Shown: piece by piece, positions 20,476 through 31,080 of the stretch
How the letters are laid out: the number at the start of each line of letters is the position of its first letter
How positions within the stretch are numbered: position 1 is the first letter of the stretch
Origin: Cylindrotheca closterium
Lineage: Eukaryota > Bacillariophyta > Bacillariophyceae > Bacillariales > Bacillariaceae
Length of the DNA: 64,000 bases
Direction: 5' to 3'
Assembly (NCBI GenBank): GCA_933822405.4
Contig: CAKOGP040002136.1
Span: forward strand, 1-64,000
The notes under the pieces: generated by a model
Told to the model about the DNA's origin: nothing
What the model saw: the letters and a program-made list of their open reading frames with translations, nothing else
Databases searched by the model: none
Program-made: the position numbers and the translations under genes

Positions 20476-21933
20476 TTAGGCCGTCATGAGCCGTTTGCGA
20501 CGATTGATGAAGGGATTTGAGAGCGGCCGTCCGTTTTCGCTAATTCCAGAGTCATCCGAAGATTCAAACGTTGGCGCTTCGTTGTCAATGGAAAAGTCGA
20601 CTTTCATCATCGGTTCACTTCGGAAATTGTCTTCTTGAATTTCATCTGCATCTGCGCTATCATCAAATGAATCGTCACGAAAGGAAGGGTGTGGCATACT
20701 GCGAGTTGAAAGAGGAGCTTTCTGCCGTCGCCCAGGAGCAGGAGCATCAGAATCGTATTCATCCCCGTCATCCGCCGCCTTAAAGTCAAACACTCGAATG
20801 ACAGGCGTCGTGGTGACCCCAATGTTCCCGTTAGAACCTTCGGTCACAAAGTCAAAAACTTGTGCGACAGGAGTGGTGATGACACCAATGTTCGCGGTAA
20901 CAACATCCCCTCCCGACTTGCTACCCTCCCGGTCGCTGTCGTCTAACATTTCACTTTCTAGATCTTCAGGACCAACGGTTGGATCTTGTGGTGTCGTGCG
21001 AGTCGAGTGCAACAGGATACCAAATACACTAATGACAGCACCCAATGCAAACATTCCTAAATCTCTTCCTGAAATGCTTGCAACTTCATCGAAATAAAAG
21101 AGGGCACCAAGGACACCGCATCCAATCCAGAACACTTGATAGACAGGAACGACGTAAAGAGATTCGTATCTCTTGAGACCTCCGTTCAGGAACTTGAGTT
21201 GCGCCAGCACACAGACAACCATCAGAAACAATAGGAAATAAGTTCCCACAAAAATGAACTGATTCGATCCCTTGATAGTAGTCTTCACCAATTCAATAGA
21301 TGCCTTGGCATAGACAGCGGTATTGCCCCCAATGGATCCGGCCAAGGCAGGATAGGCAAAACGGAGGAGTCGTGTCCGTGAAAGACGACTCATTTTGCAA
21401 AATCGTCCCTTGGGGTTCTCCAAATCTTGAAGAGCCCACCAAGCATAAAGCAGGCCTCCAATCCAAGCCAGTAGAATGACGACATAGATAATAAATTTTC
21501 TTGATAGAAATAGCCCCATGAGCTGCGGCAGATCATAATCAGGGGTAGCATGAGGACCAAACCATACAGAAAGAATGGTTCCAATAAACACAATACCGTT
21601 CACAGCAACGTCTCGCTTGGAAACAATTTCCCCACAAATCAACGGCGCCAGCATCATGTTAAACACTAGAGTCATTGCCCCCATACAACTCAGAATGGAC
21701 GCGGGTGCAAATCCAAAGGACGTCAAGTCGAACAAAGATTCGACAAACAGCAAAAACACCCCCAAAAGATTCAGCCATTGTCTGCTGGATCGCACTTGCT
21801 GTTCTATAGGAAGCGCTTGATTCCGCTTGTGGGAGAGACGCTGACAGGCAAGACCTGTGGCACTGCAAAGACTTCCGCACAATGAGAGGGAAACTCCCAA
21901 CCAAAAGCCGCCAGACTTTGCGTTGAAGGACAT
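20476..21933 (-). CDS. NIPA-type Mg2+ transporter
   Basis: This is an intronless 485-residue frame. The first 320 residues contain about nine hydrophobic helices of the drug/metabolite transporter fold. NIPA-family features are the N-terminal FWLGVSLSLCGSLCSATGL, then SFGFAPASILSCMGAMTLVF and a helix after YVVPVYQVFWIGCGVLGALF. NIPA proteins move Mg2+ across the plasma or endosomal membrane. The C-terminal 165 residues are an acidic, Ser-rich cytosolic tail. In it a short block recurs twice (IGVITTPVAQVFDF and IGVTTTPVIRVFDF, 31 residues apart). That internal repeat is not part of the transporter fold and may be a protein-binding motif. The start is the first ATG and directly precedes the first helix. 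Confidence 0.9.
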   Translation of the reverse strand: MSFNAKSGGFWLGVSLSLCGSLCSATGLACQRLSHKRNQALPIEQQVRSSRQWLNLLGVFLLFVESLFDLTSFGFAPASILSCMGAMTLVFNMMLAPLICGEIVSKRDVAVNGIVFIGTILSVWFGPHATPDYDLPQLMGLFLSRKFIIYVVILLAWIGGLLYAWWALQDLENPKGRFCKMSRLSRTRLLRFAYPALAGSIGGNTAVYAKASIELVKTTIKGSNQFIFVGTYFLLFLMVVCVLAQLKFLNGGLKRYESLYVVPVYQVFWIGCGVLGALFYFDEVASISGRDLGMFALGAVISVFGILLHSTRTTPQDPTVGPEDLESEMLDDSDREGSKSGGDVVTANIGVITTPVAQVFDFVTEGSNGNIGVTTTPVIRVFDFKAADDGDEYDSDAPAPGRRQKAPLSTRSMPHPSFRDDSFDDSADADEIQEDNFRSEPMMKVDFSIDNEAPTFESSDDSGISENGRPLSNPFINRRKRLMTA

Positions 21934-21970
21934 TCTTGTATTTTGTATTTGTATTTGTATTTGTATTTTA
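21934..21970. repeat. Hexanucleotide microsatellite (TTTGTA)n
   Basis: About five units of TTTGTA run directly upstream of the NIPA start codon and so probably lie in its 5' leader. One unit has an extra T. Confidence 0.85.
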
Positions 21971-22480
21971 TTCCGGTATTAGTCTTGTTTGTGTTGTGAC
22001 TCTTGCTGTGAAAATAAAATCAGATTGTCTGATTTACTTGATAGCTGAATAAAGTATGAGTGTTGGTAATGTTGGGTAGTCGTGTTGAAGGTCGACCTTT
22101 TAAGCTTGTTGCCTCTTGAGAAGAAGGAGTGAGTGGTTGCAAGCAGTGATACTTATTAATGCCTTCGGAATGTTGCAGGCATAATTTTTGAAAAATCGTT
22201 ATTTTCGTTATTTTCTCCCAAAAAAAGCAACGGAACTATCATAATATTCGATCCTACGGCTTCCGAAGAAGGCTCATCGTGCCTCATCTGTGTCGTGTTG
22301 TGACAAGTGACAAGCCCGACGCTGACCAGACGCCGTATCCAAAGCCGTTTTGAGTTTGCTGGCTTCTTGTCATACCGTAGCATGGCAAGCACGCGCTAAA
22401 AACAGTGGAATGTTCATGGTTTACAGCGAATGTATTCACCATGATAAAACAATATACAGTATATTATACTGATTTGTCAA

Positions 22481-22533
22481 CAACAACAACAACAACAACA
22501 ACAGCAACAACAACAACAGCAACAACAACAACA
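22481..22533. repeat. CAA trinucleotide microsatellite
   Basis: About 17 CAA units are interrupted by two CAG units. A similar CAA run lies just before the start codon of the STAND gene at 58680, so such runs may be common in leaders of this genome. Confidence 0.85.
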
Positions 22534-22841
22534 ATACACCAGCTTCATATTCCTCTTATGATCTAGCACTAGTTAGTCCCAGAAGGACACTCATCCATCA
22601 AATTTCCGTTTGTATACACACGGACAGACTATCGACCAATTGTTCTGTTGTCCGACATCATGGTCTGGAAATACGTGTGGTATTCTGAGAGCCCACCATT
22701 GAGAATTTTAGACCTCAAACCTCAAACCTGAATAATAAATTTCTTTTTATTGTCACCGACCGCCCATTATCGTGTCAATATATATAAGCCATCAATCAAT
22801 CCTAAAGATATCATCCTACATACATTTCTCTACGATAGAAC

Positions 22842-24374
22842 ATGTCTCCAGCAGCATCAGATTGCCATCGAAATCAAAGGAGGCTCTCGCCTAACGTGCG
22901 AACAACCTTTCTCCTGAATTTGATGGTCGTGGCCACAATTACGACAATCCCTTATTGTTGCAATGGCCTTTCCTTATACAAAACGTCCCCTATCCATCGA
23001 GTTGCAGTCGTAGGTAAGAATTCTATCGCCAAGAATCATGCGTGTCCTTTTGATTGACATGAATTCTCATGCAATGCAATTTATATATGATATTTTCAAT
23101 TTGAAAAGGCGGAACTCATGGCAATGAATATACGGGAGTATGGTGCATACGAACCATTGAGGCTCAGCAAAAGGAATTGAAAGCACAATATCCATCGTTG
23201 GACATTCAAACTATATTGGGCAATGAGGAGGCGCATTTGGAGAACAAACGATTCATTGACACGGATTTGAATCGCGAATTCAAGTGCGATACCCTGTGTG
23301 GCGTTGATGGAGACGACGTAGTGGTGATGGAGGAAGAAGAAGAGGAGGAGCCAGCCTCGCGAGAGGCGAGAAGGGCTAAGGAATTAGATGCCCTGTTGGG
23401 ATCGAAATGTGATTCTGATAATGGTAGCGAGATTGACGTTGCCATTGATCTGCACTCGACGACTGCTAACATGGGATTGACACTGATCATAAATGAAGGC
23501 GACGAACTAATGACTCAAGGGGCTGCGTATGTGGTCGGGAAATGTCCAGGGGCTCATATTCTGATGCATTCCATTCCCGAACGAGAAGATCGACCAACAT
23601 TGTCGTCAGCTGCCAAGCACGGTTTTACAATTGAGGTAAGCATGAAATTGAACGAAGGAATGAACGAACGACGAGAGAAGGAATGAATCCTTCTTCATAC
23701 ACGTGATTCAAGATTCAGATTGATTCCACCTAACTCACCCCACTTTCATCTGATTGTCATATATTATTAGGTTGGGCCCATTCCACAGGGACTACTACGG
23801 CATGACACTGTCCTGAAGACTGAAAGCGCCATGCATGCATTGTTGGAGTTTTTTCAACGTAAAAACGACGGGGTGGATGTACAAGCAGAGCTCAAAGAAA
23901 CTTATCCCGATGGCCATGTCCCATGCTATCGTTCTGCACCAGCTCGGAGGGATGGAGAGATTTCAGGAAAGATTACATGGCCTTGTGATCCAGTCAATCC
24001 CAATTTCCCGGCACTCATGATTCATGAGTCAGTACAAGACAAAGACTTTTCACTGATCAAGGTTGGAGACCCGTTGTTTGTGGCTCATGATAGATCCGTT
24101 GTTCCCTATGATGGATCACATGGTACGTGCGGGTTCCCTTTTATTTGCTACTAGTACTTGCTTTGCTAGACTATTGTGCTTACCAATCCTCCTTCTTTTG
24201 TTGTTGATGTTCATTTCAGGCGATGAGGTGTATCTCATCTTTGTTAACGAAGCTGGATATTACTATGCTTCGTCTGGCACAGGCATTGGTGTCGCTATCA
24301 CTTCATACTACGACTTGCAAACGGGAATGCTAAAAGAAGAAAAGGAGAATGCATGCTATACACCATTACCATAG
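22842..24374 (+). CDS. Aspartoacylase-like zinc carboxypeptidase-fold enzyme
   Basis: Four exons join in frame: 22842-23013, 23109-23635, 23771-24122 and 24220-24374, all with GT-AG introns, giving 401 residues. Zinc ligands are H61 and E64 (GGTHGNE, created by the first splice) and H173 (DLHSTTANMG). DTDLNREF (residues 108-115) supplies the substrate-binding Asn/Arg. E233 in TIEVGPIPQG, at the second splice, is the catalytic Glu. The end has VYLIFVNEAGYYYAS, typical of the family. Aspartoacylase hydrolyses N-acetyl-aspartate, and relatives deacylate other N-acyl amino acids. It is longer than the usual 310 residues. There is a hydrophobic N-terminal segment (about 23-38) that may be a signal anchor or presequence, and an acidic insert (EEEEEEEP) at about 130-145. 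Confidence 0.9.
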
Positions 24375-25801
24375 AATTTATAGCTTACTCACAAGAATAC
24401 AGACCATGCTGCTTTCAGATAGCCTCGAGTGATTTCTTTGACCTACAGTTTTTCATCGCCACCAAAATGTATCTGAAACTCCATTCCATTCTTCGATGAT
24501 TCTGAAAATGGTCATGGCGAGTGAGATTGGATCGTACGAGTCAGTCGAACTTATCACAATATATTCATATATTTTAAAAAATAAATACCTATGCAATATA
24601 ATACAATAGTGGTAGTCAAAGTACGCGATACGACTATTTTTTGAGTTTTGGGAGGCTGTGATTGGCTGAGAAAAAACAAAAAATAGTCGTATCGTGTCCA
24701 CAACTAAAATTTAAAAGTGTCCATTTGGGGCACGATACGATTTTATTTTTTTCGGGACACAACACAACTATTTTTTATGTTTTGATATTCTGCATAAAAG
24801 AATCTGAGTCTTTCTCGAATTATGGATATATGGTGCGAGAGCGCTTCTTTTTGAATAAACGCAGCCCAAAATAAATCACACGAATAGTTGGGTCATCACA
24901 TTTCTATTTTACGTCTGCACTAATTCTCGAAGTACACCTAGCCGAAAGTCAAATCACGAGGTTTGGTCGTGCTATTTCTATTCCATATCTGATCTCCCTG
25001 TTGGAAGCTCCAATTCCCACCACATCGCTTCTACATACAACATTGCCACAGAAATCAAGTGGAGCGATGCGTCGGGAAGCACTTAGGAAAATATCTAGTG
25101 AAAATTTTTTACGCGAAACATCGTAGTCCTGTACTACTGAGGTTTTTCCAAAATACATTCGTATCGTGTCATCAAAATGACCCAAAAATGGGGTATTCAA
25201 AGTTCTCATGAAAACCATGCGATTCTATTGGTTGATTGAAAAAAACAAAAAATGGTTGTATCGCATACTTTGACTACCACTAAAAATAAACGACAAATCA
25301 ATAAAACCCGCTCCACCGTCGATGATGACCCTGCCGGACAACAGCAGCGTCATTTCGTCCAATACAAGAGTACCAAGTAACCAGTGACATATCTGACAAC
25401 TGACAATGAAAGGCACTACAACAACACAAACGAAGTTTTCGATATAATACTATTCTTCAACTTGTTGAAAGGTCATTTCTATCCAGAGGGGATACTTTTT
25501 GATCTTTTGGAATACAAAATATTTATTCCAAAAAATATGACCGGTGTTTTCTGTGTACAAACCCGAATCTTCACGCAAAAGTCCCGCAGAAAAGGCGACG
25601 ATTGGATTACTGATCTTAGTCTGTGTGCCGGATTCATTATTCTCTTTCGGGAGTTTTCTGATCGCGCGAGTTTTCAAATCCATCACAATACGAAAGACTC
25701 ACTCCTGCGGGGCTCATGTAATGTATTATCCCGTCTCCATACATTACGATAGTGTACCTATAATCGGAACAATTTTAATGAACAGGTGTTGATTGCTCAA
25801 G
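24375..25801. other. Intergenic region occupied mainly by a MITE
   Basis: No gene is supported. The 672-bp element at 24609-25280 fills half of it. The 520 bp between the element and the STAND gene hold only short frames on both strands. Confidence 0.55.
24609..25280. mobile_element. MITE-like non-autonomous DNA transposon with TA target site
   Basis: The two ends are inverted repeats. The left end starts GTGGTAGTCAAAGTACGCGA at 24609. The right end, read on the minus strand from 25280, starts GTGGTAGTCAAAGTATGCGA. They match at 32 of the first 35 bases. Both sides are flanked by TA (24607-24608 and 25281-25282), the target duplication of the Tc1/mariner group. Inside the left end a perfect 18-bp inverted repeat (24626-24643 with 24677-24694) makes a second hairpin. 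No transposase is encoded, so it depends on an autonomous partner elsewhere. Confidence 0.8.
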
Positions 25802-28800
25802 ATGACTTCAAAAGTTGCCATCAAGTATCATGATCACGATACTTTGACGTCCAAATCGTCATTAGGCTCGAGTCAAGATTATACCCTTTCCATCGATGGC
25901 TCGCAAGAACTCCGCTCTGTCAAAAGAGGAAGAGGATTATCAATTCCCGATGATAATGATGCGTTTGATCTCCCTTCCAGTCACCGCTCTCGCTCGAGGA
26001 GTGGATCGACGGATGAACTTACCATCAACAAACTGAAATACGATGAGGACATTGATTTGGTCGGACGTAACGAGCAAAAGAAGATACTCCATGATTGCTT
26101 TGAACGAATGATGGACGACCCATCATCTAGTCCCTCGTCGGGGGGGCATCGTTCAAGGAGGAAAGAACTGGTGCTTATTCGAGGTCACAGTGGCTCTGGC
26201 AAGTCTTCTTTGGCAGCAACTCTGAAAAAGCCAATCTCTGCACATGCCAAGGGAGTATATGTGCAAGAAAAGTTTGATCTTTATTTCATTGAATACCCCT
26301 TCTTTGCCATTTCTAAAGCTTTCGCCAACGTGTGCTCCCATGTCATGACAATGTCCACGGGAGCAAACGAAGACTTGGCCGACTCAATCGGACAAGCTCT
26401 TCATGATGAGCTAGGAGCCGATGTCGAATCCCTCAGTCGACTCGTCCCAGAAATCGATGAGCTCATTCCGGAACAAGACGCCTCCGTATCATCGAGGGGG
26501 ACGACCGAACAGTACGATTTTGCTGCCGGGCAAGAGAGGTTCAAATTTGCGTTTCGGGTTCTAACGAGAGTCTTGTGCAAGTTTCTGTCTCCTTTGGTAT
26601 TCGTAATTGATGATTTACAGTGGGCAGACGCAGCCTCTTTAGAGCTGATTGCCGCATTGCTATCCGACGTCCAGAACAACAAACCCAGCTTAATGATCAT
26701 CGGTTGCTACCGTTCGGACGAAGTGGAAAAGAACAGCCACCTGGCGGATATGATTGCAGCAATCACAAAGAAGCAAGAACCCTGTAAGATCAATGTGACC
26801 GAACTTGACCTACAGCCAATTGACGTGGACGATGTCAATAAGATCATCCTGGCACTTTTGGGCATGGATGACGCAGAGCGCACGAGAGACTTGGCGGAAG
26901 TATGCTTTCACCGGACCCTTGGTAATCCAAACTTTGTTATCGAGTTTGTCGCCATGCTAGAAATGGAGGGCTTATTATCCTTCAATCTTGGGCTAACTAA
27001 GTGGATGTGGGAGGCAAAGAAGATCGAAAATGAAACTATGTCAACAGCCAACGTTGTCGAGCTATTGATAGCCCGTCTGCAAAAGCTGCCCGACGAGACA
27101 CAAGTGCTGATACAATATGCAGCTTGTCTTGGGTCTACCTTTGACTTGAAAACCTTGGAAATACTCTGGAAGGATCATGGGGCAAGAACTTGTGGGTGTA
27201 AAGACCACCTCAAGCTGCTTCAAGACGGGAACTTTATAGAAAGTGTTGGAAGTGACTCATTTCGGTGGATTCACGATAGCTTGCAAGAAGCAGCACTTGT
27301 CTTGGGAAAACAAGATAAGGAATCGCTACAATTTTCTATCGGAGTCACACTATATAATGCACTGTCAGCAAAGGATGGAGGTCTGGAAGATCATTTGTTT
27401 GCGGTGACTAATCTCATCAACCACGGGGTCAATCAAGAGAAGGTCGAATTTGCAATGTTGAACCTCCGTGCTGCCAAAAAAGCGAGGAGTCTTAGTGCGT
27501 TCAAGAGCGGAAGCTCCTATGCCGCCAAAGGAATCCAATGCCTTTCTGATGATTGTTGGACCAATCATCGACCGCTCGTTCTCGCACTCTATTCGATTGG
27601 AGCCGAAATGGAGCTCGCAAGTGGGAACCTGGAAGCAGTAGATGAGTATAGCAACGAAATCATCAACAGAGATTACTTTGACATTTTGGACAAGATGCCG
27701 CTTTACAAATGTCGAATGTACAAGCTGGCAACCATGGATTTGCGCCACCAAGATGCCGTTGATTGTGGCTTGAGAATATTGGAAGAGCTAGGGTGCCAAT
27801 TGGTGAAAAGCAGAACCTTTGTGGGAGTACAAGCCGTCATTTCAGCAAAGCGAACCATCACGAAAGCAAGGAATACATCTATGGAAGCATACCTCTCCAA
27901 ATCAATGGATGATACCAAGCTGAAGGAAGTAATGCTAGTTCTTTACAGGATGACAGTTTCTTGTTACTTTTCTGGGAATCCAATGATAATGATATTATGT
28001 ATCACGAGATCCGTACAGCTGACCTTGGACCATGGCTCGAGTATGATGTCCGGTGCAGCGTTGGTAAGTGACTTATAGGCATACCTATTGAGTTGCCTGT
28101 TACGCGACTGCTGAGTTCCTGACTTTGTTGCATCTCAGGTAAATCTTGCCTACTTGGCTCTGGGTATTTCAAAGGACTTCAAAGCAGCTGGCTATTTGGC
28201 CGAAGTGGCTATGATCTTGGCAAAGAAGGGTCGATCACAATATGTCGAAGCTCTAACAATCAGCAATGTACACGCAACAACGATTGCTTGGACAACACCG
28301 CTTCAATCTCTCCTAAACCCAATGGCAAATGCCTATACGCTTGGGATGAAATCAGGAAACTCGGAAACAGCCATGTGGTCGCTCTTCTTCCATCAATTTG
28401 AAATCCCATACGTGATGGGCAAGCCTTTGGGCCCAATGCTAGAAGCCTTCCCAAATGCCCTTTCGCAATGTGAAGAGAAGAAGCAAAAGGACCAAGCGTA
28501 CATAATGCGGATGTTCTGGCAAATGATGTTGAATCTCGCCGATGATAATTCCCAAGGCAAAGAAGTCTTGGAAGGGGAGATTTACAGCCGTGAGGAATTC
28601 CCACCTCAATCACCTCTTCATGAAACTCACTTTGTGTTGGTGCAAATGAACCTCTATATCTTCTTTGGCAACTTCGAAGAGGCAGCCAAGTTGGCATTGA
28701 AAGTAGGCGGAAGCTTTGAAGCCACAAATCCTGGCATCTTTCCCAACATGATGGAAACTTTTCACCGTGGAGTTGCCCTCTTTGCCATGGCGCGAAAGAC

Positions 28801-29176
28801 TGGTGGAAAAGGAAAGTACCGATCGCCCGCGATTAGGATACGAAAGCAAGTGGATGCATGGCTAAAGGCAGACAACCCGAATGTGTTGTATTTTCATCAC
28901 TACTTGTGTGCCGAACAGGCGGCATTGGATCGCAGGTATGACGAAGCAGAACGTTTGTATGTCGAGGCCATCAAGATTGCCGCACGAAGTGGAGCCCTCC
29001 ACCATGCCGGACTCTTCAATGAGCGCTTTGCTTCCTTTCTTCGCGAGGAAAAGAAAATGCCAGAAGAAGCCGAATACCGAACCAAAGAAGCCGAGAAGTA
29101 CTATCAAAACTGGGGTGCAATGGGAAAGCTTGGTGTTTCCGGCATTGAGAAACTCTTTTCAGGCTCGCCACAGTAG
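25802..29176 (+). CDS. STAND/AAA-type ATPase with helical-repeat C-terminus (paralogue 1)
   Basis: The model joins 25802-28063 and 28139-29176 across a 75-bp intron (GTAAGT to CTCAG), giving 1099 residues. The frame extends 9 bp upstream only to a TTG, so the ATG at 25802 is chosen. The N-terminal 75 residues are Ser/Arg-rich. Then comes a conserved entry (DIDLVGRNEQKK), Walker A GHSGSGKS (128-135) and Walker B LVFVIDDLQWAD (about 265-276). The DDLQWAD form is typical of STAND NTPases of the AAA_16 kind. The C-terminal half is alpha-helical with TPR-like repeats and ends in an EAEKYYQNWGAMGK motif. Such proteins act as nucleotide-driven signalling switches. No kinase or cyclase domain is attached here. 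It is paralogous to the genes at 58680 and 62022. Confidence 0.85.
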
Positions 29177-29280
29177 CGCGCTGGTTCGGTGGGCTTGTTT
29201 AGTATGCTTTTCTACCATTGACTATATCTATCAAATAATACAAACTGTTACATATTTCTCTCGTTTTTGCTACAGTAGCC

Positions 29281-30774
29281 TCATACAATATTGTTGGAAT
29301 GAACGACCGCAGGGACATGTCGAGTTTCGAGAATGTGTTCCGAAATGTTAGTTTCCTTTGTGACAGTGACCGTACCATTGCTTTGATCGGAGTCCACATT
29401 CAATAGCATACAAGCTTGATCCAATCCAACCGCCAGTACTTGATGCTGCTGTTGCTGCTGATGCTGATTATGATCCTCCAAATCATCTATTATTGTCGAA
29501 CAATGGCGACGTTTGGTGGCCAGTGCCCAACCTCGGCCAAATGACGGATACTGTATCGTTTTGACCGCTTGGCCTCTCTCTTCATCAGTATCGTCATCAA
29601 TATTACCAGTACTGGTATTGGTATTGGTGGTGGAGCAATGCCAAAATCGAACCGCGCAATCTTCCGACGTGGATACAATACCAACATCACAATGAGAATT
29701 CCAAAGAAATCGGACCGCCGTCACGTTCTCCAAATGCCCTTTGAGGACGTGTAGTTGCTGCCGCGTTTGATAATTCCAAAGTCGCACAGTCAAATCATCC
29801 GAAGCCGAAACCAAGAGTCGGCAATGACCGTTTCCATTGTCGTTATTAGCATGACAAAAGTCGATAGCATTGACTCCATCGTCATGTCCATGAAGCGTAA
29901 ACAAGCAGGAAGACGATTCCGTTTGTTGGTCGTCGTCAACATTATCTATTGACCAAAACTTGATTGTTCGATCCAAAGATGCCGTTGCAAATATACCATT
30001 ATCATCATCGTCGTCTTCAATGTCATTGTTTGGACGAGTGCAAACTTGCATGACATAGTGCATGTGACCCTGAAATGTTTGTATGCAATCATAACTGTTG
30101 TTCATATCCCACACCTTAACAGTCATGTCGTCGCTGGATGATAACAATAGCGAGCTACCAGATGACAACACAATCACATCTAACGATCGAATATAATCGT
30201 CATGCCCTTGAAATTCGTGCAAGAGTCTTCCAGTATCATGATGAAAGACTCGAATCATGTAGTCGTCAGATGCCGCAATCCAGGTGTCATCTTGACTGGC
30301 AAAGAGACATGCTCGCACCGCAGAACCAGGACTCACTGCGTACCGAACGCTTTTATTAGAGTCTTTGCAAATTACCGCATGTCCCGAATACAAGGCCAGC
30401 ATCATCCACGAATCTTCGATTGGATGAAAGGCAATGCATTTGACACGGGTGGGTTGATCCTCTGGCATTGTATTGCTAGCAGAGGCTGCCTTTCTTCGAA
30501 CCTTGATCATGAAATAGGAAAGTGACACAAAGGCAGCCACCAGTGTCAGCACAAGAAATCGCAACAAGACTTCGAGAAAGAGATCCAGCATGGTCGTCCA
30601 AGAGGAACCCGAGGACCACTTGACCATCAGGGAAACAATTGCACAGGTTGCCATGCTTGCCGGAAGGAGCAGCTTTTTCCGTTGCCCCGGGAGGACAGGA
30701 GATCTTAATAACGCATAGGCGAGGATTGGTGTAAGCGTGAAGAACAGAATCAGGCCATCGTCAAGTAGAATCAT
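29281..30774 (-). CDS. Membrane-anchored WD40 propeller resembling beta'-COP
   Basis: This is an intronless 497-residue frame. Three hydrophobic segments (about 6-23, 36-51, 66-90) come first. A seven-bladed-type WD40 region starts at residue 109. Its blades closely follow the order seen in the coatomer subunit beta' (COPB2): RVKCIAFHPIEDSWMMLALY, IRVFHHDTGRLLHEFQGHDD, SSSDDMTVKVWD, FQGHMHYVMQV, ASLDRTIKFWS and SASDDLTVRLWNYQTRQ. COPB2 continues into a large alpha-solenoid. Here the frame ends soon after the propeller, with an Asn/Gln/His-rich insert. So the cargo-binding propeller is retained, the coat-building part is absent, and a membrane anchor is added. A role in Golgi/ER sorting as a decoy or adaptor is inference. 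Confidence 0.8.
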   Translation of the reverse strand: MILLDDGLILFFTLTPILAYALLRSPVLPGQRKKLLLPASMATCAIVSLMVKWSSGSSWTTMLDLFLEVLLRFLVLTLVAAFVSLSYFMIKVRRKAASASNTMPEDQPTRVKCIAFHPIEDSWMMLALYSGHAVICKDSNKSVRYAVSPGSAVRACLFASQDDTWIAASDDYMIRVFHHDTGRLLHEFQGHDDYIRSLDVIVLSSGSSLLLSSSDDMTVKVWDMNNSYDCIQTFQGHMHYVMQVCTRPNNDIEDDDDDNGIFATASLDRTIKFWSIDNVDDDQQTESSSCLFTLHGHDDGVNAIDFCHANNDNGNGHCRLLVSASDDLTVRLWNYQTRQQLHVLKGHLENVTAVRFLWNSHCDVGIVSTSEDCAVRFWHCSTTNTNTSTGNIDDDTDEERGQAVKTIQYPSFGRGWALATKRRHCSTIIDDLEDHNQHQQQQQHQVLAVGLDQACMLLNVDSDQSNGTVTVTKETNISEHILETRHVPAVVHSNNIV

Positions 30775-31080
30775 TGTACTATAAAGGCATTGCGTTGGCG
30801 TTATACGGTATATTGTAATATATATTTAATAGGTACTGTATGTCAGATTTTGATTTGCTTCCCGGACATAAAGTGTCCGATACAAGGACTCCTTTAGTCA
30901 CAACAACGCTTCTCATCGCCATTGTTCTTTCGACAATTCCACCTCGTTCTTTGCGTGTCGCAACTTGAAACTTGTCGTATCTTTCGTTGATGGTTGATGA
31001 ACGAAAAAGTTTCTTCTCCATCATCATCTCGCTTTTTACATAAAATATTAATGATACGGTATAATACTCTCACAAAAAAG
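30775..31080. promoter_or_regulatory. Shared divergent promoter region
   Basis: Only 306 bp separate the start codons of the divergent WD40 and LRR genes, so both must be driven from here. AT-rich tracts (ATATATTTAATAG near 30818) are possible core elements. No specific factor site is recognised. Confidence 0.4.

Larger units (their letters stand above)
21934..22841. other. Intergenic with simple repeats
   Basis: This 908-bp divergent spacer holds a (TTTGTA)n hexamer run in the NIPA leader (21934-21970) and a CAA/CAG trinucleotide run (about 22481-22533). The latter also has GCAACAACA interruptions. No gene or RNA is seen. An AT-rich TATATATAAG sits about 55 bp upstream of the next start (near 22780) and is a possible core promoter. 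Confidence 0.5.

Noticed and set aside
25793..25801. Upstream start of the STAND gene at 25793
   Set aside because: The codon there is TTG. The ATG nine bases downstream (25802) is the plausible eukaryotic start.
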